Source: Lycium barbarum
Taxonomy: Eukaryota > Streptophyta > Magnoliopsida > Solanales > Solanaceae
DNA: 64,000 nt
Direction: 5' to 3'
Assembly: GCF_019175385.1 (NCBI RefSeq)
Contig: NC_083339.1
Span: 112,887,601 to 112,951,600, forward strand
Positions 43,697-55,131 of the stretch are shown piece by piece (position 1 is the stretch's first letter; each line of letters begins with the position of its first letter). The notes below the pieces were generated by a model, which made no database searches, was not told the DNA's origin, and saw only the letters and a list, made by a program, of their open reading frames with translations. Position numbers and translations under genes: made by a program.

Positions 43697-46671
43697 TGTA
43701 ACGACCCGTTTGGTCGTTATAGTCTTTTTAGTATTTTCGCCCGTTCCCGTGCATTGATTAGCTCACTTATGACCCAAAAGGACCGTTGACATGCTTCTCG
43801 AGGTTTCTAAATCGAATTCGGACAACGTTTGTGAAAATATAGCCTTAAAGGTAAAAATAGTTGGCCCAAAGTTAGCTTTTGGGAAAACGAACCTTCGTCG
43901 GAATTCTGTCGATTCCGAGAGGTCCGGATGGTTGTTTAGAACTTTTATGTGTGTTTGGTTCGGTTCTCAATGTACTTGGATGCATTTCGGGACTTGGGTT
44001 GGGAATTTAGAATTAAGGCGTCGGGGGTTGACTCGGTCAACGAGACTTCCGTTGGGAATTCCGAGGCCACAGGCGCGTTCGTAGTGCGTTTTTATGTGGG
44101 ACTAGGTGTTGGTATGTGAGTAGATGGCCTCGGGAATCAGTTGAAAAATTGAATCGAAAGATGAAACTTGGGTTAAGTTTCTGGTGTCTGGTGCCCGCTT
44201 TGGCGGCACCATCACCGCAGCAGCGGCACCGCTGGAGTGGTAGCCCTGCCACCAAAGCGGTGAAGAAGATTTTGGCCTCGACCGCTGAAGCGGCACCGCT
44301 GGTGTGGTCCGAACACTACTAAAGCTGGTGACTGGCAGTTAGTGATATTAATAAAGTGTTAAAAGCCCTTAGGCCCTCATTATGTCCCATTTTGATATTT
44401 GAGCTTCAAGAAACTGTTATTAGGGATATTTGGAGGAGAATCTTAGAGGTAAATCTTTCCCATTTCTTCATTCTTCCTTTAATCCATTATTATGTTATCC
44501 CCTTTTCCCTTAATAAACCCATGATGATGGGAGTTCAAAGAGGGGTTTCGAAGAAAATTTTCCTTAGAATTATTAATGATAAATTAGTGATGTTTATGTT
44601 AGATATTTACTAATGTAAGCTTATTAAGCATATATCTTCCCCTTTTAGCCATGAATTTCGGAATTGGAGACTTAGGGTTTATACCCAATTTGGGGGTTTT
44701 GCTTGAAATTAGAAATTAGACTAATCCTTGAGTTAAATCAACAATTAGTGGTTGGGTCATGATTACCTATTACTTAATTTGGTATTTTGTCCCCAAATTT
44801 CTCGTTTTGCCATTGTGGGCTCGTTTTTCCAATTTCTAGGGTTAGAATTGACCTAATTGAAAAAGTAGCAATATTGGGATCATTCTTCACGAATTCTAAT
44901 ATAGAGTTTGATTATGCTTAGACTACTTTGGTTCTGAGGTTCAGCGGAAGAGCAAGGCAAATGAGTGAGTTGTTGGTGTTGCGGTTTGGCAATCCAGGTA
45001 GGTTATGGCTTACCTATGGTGAGACTTCGTATAGTGAAGCACATATTTAGATTATAATGTCGGAGACAACATGTAAACCTTCGGGTATGAAGTCGGGTTG
45101 GATATTGCTTTAGGTTGGGCCCTTTTGTGTGTTGGGACTAGCCACCCCGTTATGTGTCCTTTGATTGTTCCATTGTGATGGTTTGATGCCATGAGTAGTT
45201 GGTAGATATTGGAAACTGTGTTATTGTCTTGATTGAGATAGAATTGACATACCCGTTGTTGGTATTTATTATAGGATATGTTGTTGGCGTACCCACTGTT
45301 GGTACTTGTGATACTGATATATTGTTAGCATACCACCGTTGGTATTATGATATGATACATTGTTGGCATACCCCATTGTTGGTACTTGTGATATTGAACT
45401 TAATTGTTGATGATTGACATACGCATTGCACGTATTCTCACACATTCATGATACATGGCCGATACTCGGTGATAATCCGGTATCATTGATTGAGTAAACT
45501 GATATTTTGAGAAACTCTTTTACTTAAGTGATTGTGAAAAGGCCGATGTCCGAAGATCAATTCAGGAATCGTTGATTGTATGAAACTGATATTTGATAAA
45601 CTCTTTATTTGAGTGATTGTGTTAAGGCCGATGTCCGAGGTTCAATTTCGGAATCGTTGATTGTGTTAAACTGCTATTTATAGGCTCTTTTACTTGAGTG
45701 TTTGTGAGATAGCCGATGATCTATTCCAGCATCGTTGTTGCATGGCCGATTCCGATGATATCCCAGATTCGTTGTTAGTGCGTGGACTCTGCGGGTCCCC
45801 CAGGGTGGTGTCGGTGAGACACTCCCCGTGGGCAAAGATCTGGGGTCCGTCTATCTGTTGGGCAAAGATCCGAGACGGGTGGCACTTAGACTTCGCAAGT
45901 CATACTGGGTTGTGCTATTGAGATGTCGATATTTCCTTCCGGAGTATATGTGTACACCTCATTTGCATGGCATTGCATTGCATTCATACCATTATTGCAC
46001 TACATTGCATTACAACTTGATTGAGATGCTTTGTGATTGGATTGGTTCAGATATATTCAGACTTGATATATTTGGGTTTAGATACTTTACATAGGCAATC
46101 ACGGATACTCGGTCGTGATTATATTGTCTTATGCTGGTTAGTTTATTTGCTTATCTGTCTTATCATCTGAATTGTGTTAACTGTGCTTAGTCGGCCGATG
46201 ATGCCTACCAGTACTGCTGTTTGTACTGTCCTGCACTTGCTGCATTCTTTTATGAATGCATAGTACCAGGTCAGATCCACTTGTGTGACCCGTGCCTGAT
46301 AGACACTTCGATTTTTTCTCAAGTTTCCAGGGTGAGCATGGCGTCTGCCGACATTGAAGACTTTCCTATCTTATGTCTTACTTCTATTTCAGAGACATAG
46401 ATATTTATGTATCAGTATTTATGTATCAGTGTTCCAGATTGTATTATTCTCTTTAGAGGCTCTTGTATTATTCAGACTAGACCCTGGGGGTGTTTATTGT
46501 CTTCCGCACTTTCTACTACTTATATATAGATATATCGTGAGACTTACGTATTTGTTCTATTCTGCTGTTTATTTCATTCTCTCATGTATTTATTCATTGT
46601 TGGGTTGAGGGTTCGCTTACCGAGGTGGGAGGGTAAGTGGCCGCACAACCTAAGCAAAATGGGTTGTGACA
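43697..46671 (+). repeat. Complete middle LTR shared by A and B (2.98 kb)
   Basis: Starts TGTAACGACCC right after the A pol end and ends GGGTTGTGACA just before a primer-binding site that leads into B. It therefore serves as the 3' LTR of A and the 5' LTR of B. It contains a GC-rich palindrome region (about 44,195-44,330), imperfect 'gttggtacttgtgat' repeats (45,240-45,400) and the 85-bp tandem array. Confidence 0.9.
45457..45740 (+). repeat. ~85-bp tandem repeat in the A/B LTR
   Basis: The unit beginning GGCCGATGTCCG-like recurs at 45457, 45541, 45626 and 45711 (partial). Each carries 'atcgttgattg' and 'aaactctttt' blocks with divergence. Confidence 0.8.
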
Positions 46672-46674
46672 AGT

Positions 46675-46687
46675 TGGTATCACAGCC
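46675..46687 (+). other. B primer-binding site
   Basis: TGGTATCACAGCC, three bases inside the LTR. One mismatch from the initiator-methionine tRNA complement. Confidence 0.75.
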
Positions 46688-46884
46688 CTAGGTTACCAGG
46701 TCTTTAATACAAGAGCGTGTCTAGTAGAGTCTCGCGGATCGGTACGATGAGCTCCGTACCTATATGCGGGAGGCTATAGGACATTTACGAAATCTCACTT
46801 TCTTTCTTTTCGTCGTGCTACTTTATTGAAATAGCTATCTGGAAAGACCAAATTGGTATCTGACTCTTATCTCTTCTCTCACAG

Positions 46885-47558
46885 ATGGTGAGGACTCGAG
46901 CTACTATGGCCCGAGGTTAGGTGCCAGAGCCCGCAGCTACAGCTGGCACCCGAGGGCGCTCTACAGCCAGAGGACGCAGTATAGCGAGAGGCTGCGGGGC
47001 TACCCCAGCTAGGGCAGAGCTCCTACGGTGGGCCAGAGTCGAGAGAGGTCTTCATCTCCCGAGCCCGAGTATCAGATGGGTAGAGACCAGGCCGCAGAGG
47101 ATGGTGTGGCCTCAGCATGGACACAACATGAGGTTATTTTTGACCAGGCCATGCATGACACTATGGCCAGGATTTTACTTCACCTTGATGCCCAGCAGGT
47201 GATCGCCGGTGTTACTACTCCCGGCGGGGCTTCACAGATTAGTGGAGGAGCGCAGACCCCTGAGCAAAGGCCTACACGGGTAGTACATCTTGCTGCAGCT
47301 ATGGCTCCTCGCATTGATGCGATACGCACCCCTGGTGAGGATATTAGGCTCATGAAGGGCACCGTTATGACTGTTGTTGATCAAGACCTGGTGGGAGGAT
47401 TCAGAAAGTTAGAGCCACCAGGGTTCTCTGGTACTTCGTATGAAGATGCCTATGAGTTTATTCTTGATATGCATGAGTTGCTGCACCGTATGGGGATAGT
47501 GGAGACCTACGGCTTTGATTATATGTCCTACCAGTTTCGTGGCGACGCAAAGATGTAG
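46885..47558 (+). pseudogene. B gag, broken
   Basis: Begins ATG GTG AGG (MVRTRATMARG) and meets a TAG after twelve codons. It reads on through Arg-rich STARGRSIARG, frameshifts near 47,030, then gives a long open stretch with IFDQAMHDTMARILLHLDA, AAMAPRIDAIRTPGED and DAYEFILDMHELLHRMG up to a stop at 47556. Degenerate gag continues to about 48,110 with another in-frame TAG at about 48,121. Confidence 0.75.
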
Positions 47559-48142
47559 TGGAGGTATTTCGTGGCGTGCCGACCTGATGGTTCTCCTATT
47601 TTGACTTGGGGCCTTTCTTGAGAAGTATGTGCCTCGGTCTTTGAGAGAGGTGCTTAGGGAACTGTTTCTACACCTAGAGCATAGGGGAATGTCCTTGGAG
47701 TCCTATGTGACCCGTTTCCTTTATCTGGCTCGTTATTCCACTTCGTTGATCCCTACTGAGGCCGACTGATCAGGCATTTTTTTGGAGGACTAGTGATCTC
47801 TCTACATATTCTTTGTCTTCAGATTGAGTCTATGGGGGCTTTCTTCCAGTCCATTATCGTGCATGCTTCCATGGTTGAGGGCGCTAAGCCCGTGCTTTTG
47901 GTGGTGGTGACAAGAGGCCACGTCAGACTGGCAGTTTTGAGGGTTCTGGTTTGAGGGGCGCCAGTACATTTTTGAGGCCACCTCAGCCCTATTCAGGTCG
48001 TCCCGTGCATTCAGCATTATCGGCTTCCTCTAGTGAGCCACCTAAGCATAGAGCTCCTGAGAGTTCATTCTCCAGACCAGTGGATAGGGCAGCTTCATCT
48101 GGGTCTTTAGCTTCCGTGGTTTAGTATTCGACTCCTCTCACC

Positions 48143-48184
48143 TGCTTTTCATGTGGAGAGGCTGGGAATGTTTCCAGGAGATGT
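48143..48184 (+). pseudogene. B zinc knuckle (His lost)
   Basis: Encodes CFSCGEAGNVSRRCP. The three Cys ligands are present but the His is Asn (AAT), so zinc binding would be impaired. Confidence 0.75.
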
Positions 48185-48439
48185 CCCCGACCTAGGCGGG
48201 ATTATCAGCCACCGAGGACTCCGATATCATCCGGTGGTCGAGGTGGGACTTCTTAGAGATGCGGTGCTCAGTCAGGCCGCGGTACTTCCCATGGTTCTAG
48301 AGGTGGGTCCCAGCCAGCTAGAGGTGGTACTCAGAGTGCGAGAGGGGATCCTAGACTGGGCGTGGTGGAGCCCATTATCACTCATTTCCTGGTAGGCCCG
48401 AGGCAGAGGCCTCAGATGCTGTGATCTCAGGTACTATTT

Positions 48440-50690
48440 CTGTCCGTCATAGAGTAGCATCTGTGTTATTTGATCTTGGATTAACTTATTCGTATGTATT
48501 TGCATTTCATACCGTTGGTTGGGATTTGCCTTGTGATAGCATAGATATACCTGTTCATGTGTCTACTCCGATCGGATATTCTGTGGTTGTTGATCGAGTC
48601 TACCGGTCTTGTATGGTTACTTTTAAGGGGTACGACACATGGGTAGATTTGATTATTCTTGATATGGTGGACTTTGATATTATATGTGGTATGTCTTAGC
48701 TCTTTCCTTAATGTCTCGCCACAACAATCACTTTAGCCATGCCGGGCATTCCTATGTTTGAGTGAAGAGGTACTCTTAGTCCGGCTCCGAAGAAGATCAT
48801 TTCCTTCCTTCGGGTGAAGAAGTTAGTAAGGGGTGTTTAGTGTATTTGGCGTATGTTCATGATACAACTGTTGCATCTCCACCCCTTGAGTCTATCCCTA
48901 TTGTGAGCGAGTTCTCAGAGGTATTTTCGTCAGATTTGCCGGTTATGCCACCCAATTGCTACATTGATTTCTGTATCGATGTGGACCCAGGCACTCGTCC
49001 CATTTCCATCCCACCATATCGGCTGGCACCTGCCGAGCTGAGGGAGCTTAAGGAATAATTGCAGGATTTATTGAGCAAGGGGTTCATTAGACCGAGCATC
49101 TCCCCTTGGGGTGCTCCAGTGTTATTTGTGAAGATGAAAGACGGGACCATGAGAATGTGTATTAATTACCGCCTGTTGAACAAGGTCACTATCCGGAACT
49201 ATTGCCCTGTGCCTCATATTGATGATCTGTTTGACCAGCTTCAGGGTGCTTCGGTGTTTTCGAAGATTGATTTGCGTTTCGGCTATCACCAGTTGATGAT
49301 CAGGGTGGAGGATATTTCGAAGACAGCATTTCGGACGAGATATGGCCACTATGAGTTTCTAGTGATGTCTTTTGGACTTACCAATGCTCCGTCTACATTT
49401 ATTAGCTTGATGAATGGAATTTTTAGGCCGTTCCTTGATTCCTTTGTGATTGTATTTATTAATGACATCTTGAGGTATTCCAAGAGTAGAGAGGAGCATG
49501 AGAGCCATTTTCATGCCATTCTTGGGTTGTTGAAGTAACATAACTTATTTGCTAAATTTTCTAAGTGTGAGTTCTAGCTAGAGTCGGTGGCATTCTTGGG
49601 CTATGTGGTGTCCAAGGAGGGGATTATGGTTGATCCACAGAAGATTGAGGCTGTGAGAGGTTAGGCGAGGCCCACTACAGTTACTGAGATTCGTAGTTTT
49701 GTAGGTTTGTCCAGTTACTACCGTTGCTTTGTGAAGGGTTTTGCTGCCATTGCTCCATCCTTAACCAGATTGACTCAGAAGGATGATCCCTTCCAGTGGA
49801 CGAATGATTGTGAGAAGAGCTTCCAAAAGCTCAAGCTCCTTTTGACCACAGCTCCGATCCTAGCCTTACTCGTAGAAGGTAAGGATTTCGCTGTCTATTG
49901 TGATGCTTCCCGTATGGATTTGGGTACGGTGTTGATGTAGGGGGGTAGAGTCATAACTTATGCTTCCCGTCAGTTAAAAGTTCACTAGAAGAATTACCCT
50001 ACCCATGACTTGGAGTTGCTAGCCGTAGTCTTCGCTTTGAAGCTTTGGAGGAACTACTTGTAGGGTGTTTGTTTTAAGGTTTTTACCGATCACCGTAGCC
50101 TTCAGCATGTGTTTACCCAAAGAGTTCTTAATTCCAGGCAGCGCTGATGGATAGTGCTCCTGAAGGACTATGACATCTCCATTTTATATCATCCCGGAAA
50201 AGCCAATATGGTGGCTGATGCCTTGAGTTGCACGACAACGAGTATGGGAAGTTTAGCTCGATTGATTGTTTTCGGGTGTCCGTTAGCCATGGAGGTTCAA
50301 ACTCTGGCCAACAGTTTTGTCCGTCTTGATATTTCAGCCCCGGGTAGGATGTTGGCCTGTATAGAGGCGAGGTCATCTTTATTAGATCAGATCAGGGCTT
50401 ATCAGTTTGAGGATGCTCAGTTGAGTGAGATCCGAGTTAAAGTTTAGAGAGGTGAGGCCAAGGAGCCCGTGATTGATTCTGAGTGCATTCTGTAGATTAG
50501 AAGACGCGTGTGCGTTCCTCGTGTTGGTGATCTGATTCAGTTGATTTTATCTGAGGCCATAGCTCTCGCTATTCCATTCATCCGGGAGCCACTAAAATGT
50601 ACCGTGACCTGTGGCAGCACCATTGCTGGCATCGTATGAAGAGAGATATAGAGAATTTTGTTGCTAAGTGTGGAAATTGTTAACAAGGTA
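48440..50690 (+). pseudogene. B pol (protease, RT, RNase H, start of integrase), broken
   Basis: The protease site reads LFDLGLTYSYVF (changed around the active-site DxGS). Reverse transcriptase covers 48,900-49,700 with [12 protein letters not shown], and the catalytic pair reads FINDILRYS at 49461-49466, so the first Asp is Asn. Stops include TAA at 49056, TAA at 49536 and TAG replacing Trp codons at 49575 and 49662. RNase H spans 49,700-50,230, ending VVADALSCT. The integrase linker follows at 50,340-50,690. The stop in the 'gttcactagaag' block (about 49,987) is shared with A at about 41,938. Confidence 0.85.
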
Positions 50691-50696
50691 GTTATG

Positions 50697-51553
50697 GGCT
50701 CGTGGTTCGAGGTTAGTTCAAAAAATGAGAGGTATATTGATATGGCCCGTGTCCGATGTTATTGCAGAGCGGAGGATTTATGGCTGGGGTCTCAGGGGTG
50801 GATCCGGAACGAGGGTACATGGACACCATGGGTCCCCTGCAATTCATGACTACTGAGCTATGACATCAGTTAGTATGTATGTACAATGATGTGGTTATTG
50901 TGATAAACTTAATTCCGTTGTGGTTTCTGTTGATTGTGATTCTTGATATCTTAGTGATTGATTGTGATTATCCTTGGTTGACTTGTTGTGGTTTATTGAT
51001 ATTCGTGTCTGTTGGCTGGCTTGTTTATATTATTGACTTTATGAGATATGCATGATACTAATCTTAGTCGGCCTATGATATCTACTGGTACATAATGTTT
51101 GTATTGATACCACCTTGCTGTATTCTTTGAGTGCAGATTGTGACACAGAGACTGCTACCCACCCTCACATCGACTTTTGAAGACGTTTGTTGACTAGATT
51201 TAGGGTGAGCATCTATCCATGCCAGGCCGCCCGAAAATCGTCTTCTTATGATGTCTTTTCTTATTCTGGACATTATGGATAATTATTAGTCAGAATTCTT
51301 TCTTTAGACATGTTTATAGATTAGAGTCCTGGAACGACGACTTTCAAATTTTGGGGATTTTATACTAGTTAGAACTTTTGTACTTACTTTAGTATTTATG
51401 ACATGACTTGTTTTGTTTATTTGGTGCTTGAATAAGTTATAACTGGTTGACTTGATTAATCTAAAATCGGATTTGAATGAATAGATAGCTTGTGTGTTGG
51501 TTCGCCCACTAGGAATTAGTTGGGTGCCAGTCATGGCGGGTTGGGTCGTGACA
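50697..51553 (+). repeat. C 5' LTR, left-truncated
   Basis: Matches 58,222-59,078 closely, from 'ggctcgtg' through 'gaggtatattgatatggccc' to the terminal GGGTCGTGACA. The first about 1.5 kb of the LTR is missing and B integrase sequence abuts it. Confidence 0.9.
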
Positions 51554-51557
51554 CAGC

Positions 51558-51570
51558 TAGTATCAGAGCC
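51558..51570 (+). other. C primer-binding site
   Basis: TAGTATCAGAGCC, one mismatch from the initiator-methionine tRNA complement, four bases inside the LTR. Confidence 0.7.
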
Positions 51571-51760
51571 TTAGGTTCATCGATCTCGTCGTACCAAGAC
51601 ATGCCTAGTAGAGTCTTGCGGATCGGTACGGAGACGTCTGTACTTATCTTCGAGAGGCTACTAAACACTAGGAAAATTCTTTTTTTTTTTTGTGCTACTT
51701 GATTCCAATTGGTATTTCCTGATTCAAATTGGTATCTAACCGTCATTCACTCTCTCGCAG

Positions 51761-52781
51761 ATGGTTAGAACACGAGCGGCAGCAGCTAGAGGTAGAGGCG
51801 GAAGCAGAGGAGCGGCCCCAGCAGGGGGCGGCGTCCCAGTGGTTGACCCCGTGCCTCCAGTAGTTCCTAACGAGGTAGCGGGCGATGCAGCCGCACCAGC
51901 CCAGCCAGCGGCAGTCCCAGTTTCGCCAGGAGCTACAGCTTCTCAGGGTATACCAGATGCTATGGCACAGGGGCTGAATTGGTTGCACGGGTTAGCGCAG
52001 GCCGGAGCTATACCAGCTGGTCCAGCAGGTAGGGGTGCAGGAGTAGCAGCCCCAGGTCCGGATAGAGCACAGGCTCCGGGGGTTCAGCATGCAGCAACAG
52101 TGGCACCTCGTTTGGAGGAAGTTCTGGGTTTTGAGGCCTGTCCGAGGCCAGTTGTAGGGCCAGTGATGACTGGCGAAGAGCATGATCTATTTTGGAGGTT
52201 CCCTAAAATGAAGCCTCCTATGATCTATGGTACTGAGACAGAGGATGCATATAAGTTCATCATCGACTGTCACGAGAAGCTCCATAAGATGGGGGCCATG
52301 GACAAGTATGGGGTAGAGTTTGTGACCCTCCAAATTCTTGGGTGATGCCAAGCTGTAGTGGAGGGCCTATGTGGACTGCAGGCTAGCTGGGTCTCCTCCA
52401 TTGACTTGGGTTCAGTTTTACTCGGTGTTTCTGGATAAGTACGTTCTGTGTACTCTGAGGGACCGAAGAAAGGATGAGTTCGCTACTATTGGTCAAGGGA
52501 ACTCGTCGGTTGCTGTGTATGATTCCCGTTTCCACTCCCGGTCCCGATATGCTCATCAGTTGCTGCCTAGTGAGGGGGAGAGGACACCGCGATTCGTGAA
52601 GGGGTTGAACGCTAGGCTTCAGTTATCGGCCGTCCAGCTTGTAGCCACTGGGGCTTCATTCCAGGAGATAGCGGAGCATGTTCGTGTTGTTGAGGGCATT
52701 AAGCAGGAGAGTGAGGCGAGGCAGGTAGAGAAGAAAGGCCGAAGGGGTAGGGTATTCAGTAACTTCTTCTCGAGGGGTTAG
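51761..52781 (+). pseudogene. C gag, frameshifted
   Basis: Starts MVRTRAAAARGRGG and runs open for 194 codons through an Ala/Pro/Gly-rich arm and DLFWRFPKMKPPMIYGT, DAYKFIIDCHEKLHKMG. A frameshift near 52,330 moves the frame to a second open stretch, LTWVQFYSVFLDKYV, with the Retrotrans_gag core, ending at 52779. It would form the capsid-like shell; the frameshift prevents a full product. Confidence 0.85.
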
Positions 52782-52931
52782 AGTTCGCAGGTATATTTAG
52801 GGCGTTTGGTTCAGTCCGCAATACAGTTGTCAGCTGGGGGCCCATCAGGGGCAAATTATCAGGCTTGCGGTCAGCATGGAGGCTATACTGCTTCATCAGT
52901 TTCTGTTTAGCGACCTACGTTGTACCGTGCT

Positions 52932-52973
52932 TGTTTCGAGTGTGGTGAGATTGGGCATATTAGGAGGTACTGT
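52932..52973 (+). pseudogene. C zinc knuckle, all ligands kept
   Basis: Encodes CFECGEIGHIRRYCP, an intact CX2CX4HX4C. It is separated from the gag core by a stop at 52779 and is in a frame with further stops. Confidence 0.8.
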
Positions 52974-53296
52974 CCCAGGCTTAGACAGAGTGGGCAGAGG
53001 ACTCAGTATCAAGCTTCCTGAGCTCCGTTCGCATCAGATCGAGGGGGTAAGAATCACGCACCGGTAGGGCGGGGCGGCTACACCGCGGGTAGGGGTGGCA
53101 CCCAGCCTAACCGAGGCAGTCCTTAGGCAGGTAGAAGTGGACAGCAGCCTGGCAGGGGCAGGGCTCAAACTGGTGATGGTAATCGCGGTAGTTCACAGGC
53201 TATTGGAGGGCACGATTATTTGTACGCTTTTCCAGGTAGACCCGAGGCTGAGGCCTCCGATGCAGTATCACAGGCACTATCTCAGTTTATGACCGG

Positions 53297-54061
53297 ATGG
53301 CTCCAGCTTTGTTTGATCCCGACTCTACTTTTTCTTATGTGTCTACATATTTTGCTGTGGGTTTGGATATGGTATGTGAACTTGATGTTCCTATTTATAT
53401 ATCTACTCTGGTTGGGGATTCACTGGTAGTTGATAGAGTCTCCCCATCTTGTGCGATTACTTTTACGGGGTATAGTACCTGGGCAAATTTGATGATCTTA
53501 GGCATGGTTAATTTCGATGCCATCTTGGGCATGAGTTGGTTGTTCCCGCATTATGCTATACTAGATTGTCGTTCTTAGGGTAACCTTTGTCCCATCTCTA
53601 AGAAAGCTATATCCTTTGTTCGTGCTTGGAAACTAGTGGAGAAGGGTTGTTTAGCTTGTTTGGCACATATTTGTGATATCAGTACGGATACTCCATCTAT
53701 TGATTCGGTTCTAGTGGTATGTGAGGTTTCGGATGTGTTCCCCGCGGACTTGCCTGGTATGCCACCGGATCGTGATATTGATTTCAGGATTGATTTAGAC
53801 CCAGGGACTCGTCCTAGCTCCATTCCACCTTATATGATGGCGCCAGCAGAACTTAGGGAATTGAAAGAGCAGTTGCAAAACCTTCTGAGTAAGGCGTTTA
53901 TTCGCCCGAGTGCCTCTCCGAGGGGTGCTCCTGTGTTGTTTGTTAAGAAGAAGGACAGGTCTATGCATATGTGTATTGATTTTCGTCAGCTAAATAAGGT
54001 AATTATTCGAAACAAGTATCCCATTCCCCGTATTGATGACTTGTTTGATCTGTTACAATGA
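53297..54061 (+). pseudogene. C protease and start of reverse transcriptase
   Basis: The protease motif is ALFDPDSTFSYVS, where the glycine expected after DP is Asp, so the active-site loop is damaged. After a stop at 53576 a new frame carries the linker and RT start ([59 protein letters not shown]) to a TGA at 54059. Confidence 0.85.
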
Positions 54062-55107
54062 GCTTCTGTATTCTTTAAAATTGATTTGAGGACAGGGTAC
54101 CATCAGCTGAAGATTCGGGCGGATGATATTCCCAAGACAGTATTTCGAACTAGGTATGGACACTACGAGTTCTTGGTTATGTCTTTTGGGCTTACTAATG
54201 GCCCAGTTGCGTTCATGAATTTGATGAACAGTGTGTTTAAGTCGTGTTTGGACTCTTTCGTAATAGTGTTCATTGATGATATCCTGGTGTACTCTAGAAG
54301 TAGGAAAAGCATGAGAAATATTTGAGAGTTGCTCTTAGGGTATTGCGGGAGAAGGAGCTATATGCTAAATTCTCCAAGTGTGAGTTCTGGTTGTCTTCTG
54401 TGTCTTTCTTAGGGCATGTTACTTCGAAGGAGGGTATTATGGTAGATCCTCAGAAAATTCAGGCAGTCAGGGAGTGGGCTAGGCCTACATCAGTGACAGA
54501 GATTCGTAGCTTCGTGGGTCTGGCTAGATACTATTGTCGGTTTGTGAAGGGGTTTGCCTCTATTTCTTCTCATTTGACCCGCTTGACTCAGAAGGAGGTA
54601 CCGTTTCAGTGGCCTGACGAGTGTGAGGCGAGCTTTCGAAAGCTCAAAACATTGTTGACTACGGCACCGATTCTAGCATTACCTGTGGAGGGCAAGGATT
54701 TTGTTGTTTATTGTGATGTTCCACGTTCTGGTTTGGGTACTGTTTTAATGCAAGAAAAGAAGGTGATTGCTTATGCTTCTCGGCAGTTGAAGGTGCATGA
54801 GAGGAACTATCCTACTCATGACCTAGAGTTGGTAGTGGTGGTGTTTGCGTTGAAAATCTGGAGGCACTATTTGTATGGTGTCCATTGTGAGGTGTACACA
54901 GACCATTGCAGTTTGCAGCATGTGTTCACTCACAGGGATCTAAACTTTAGGCAGCGGAGATGGATGGAGTTGTTGAAGGATTATGACATCACCATTCTGT
55001 ACCACCCTGGTGAGGTAAATGTAGTGGCTAACGCTTTGAGCCGGAAGTCGGCTAGTATGGAGAGCTTGGCTCATTTGATTTCTTCGGAGCATCCGTTAGC
55101 TATATAG
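54062..55107 (+). pseudogene. C reverse transcriptase core and RNase H
   Basis: RT continues with [26 protein letters not shown] and FIDDILVYS (Asp pair at 54275-54280 kept), then a frameshift at about 54,310. The thumb and RNase H follow in one open frame to a TAG at 55105: [60 protein letters not shown] and [10 protein letters not shown]. In the last motif an Asn stands where the family has Asp. Confidence 0.88.
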
Positions 55108-55131
55108 GTTCAAACTCTGGCTAATAGTTTT

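Larger units (their letters stand above)
37299..46671 (+). mobile_element. Chromovirus A (Ty3/gypsy), rearranged copy
   Basis: Truncated 5' LTR (37299 to about 38,930), a degenerate internal region (about 38,930-43,696) and a complete LTR (43697-46671) shared with B. The left flank is LINE sequence ending in AATAC. Because B follows directly, the matching target duplication is not found. Internal order is gag, zinc knuckle, protease, reverse transcriptase, RNase H, integrase, chromodomain, as in the chromovirus branch with long LTRs (Tekay/Del type). Confidence 0.85.
46672..50693 (+). mobile_element. Chromovirus B internal region, 3' truncated
   Basis: Follows the shared LTR: primer site, gag from 46885, zinc knuckle, protease, reverse transcriptase and RNase H. 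It stops within the integrase zinc-binding region at about 50,690, where sequence of the C-type LTR begins. No 3' LTR of its own remains. Confidence 0.85.

Noticed and set aside
45457..45740. Regular ~85-bp spacing resembling a CRISPR array
   Set aside because: Whole units are repeated and diverged rather than short identical repeats with unique spacers, and the location is a plant retrotransposon LTR.
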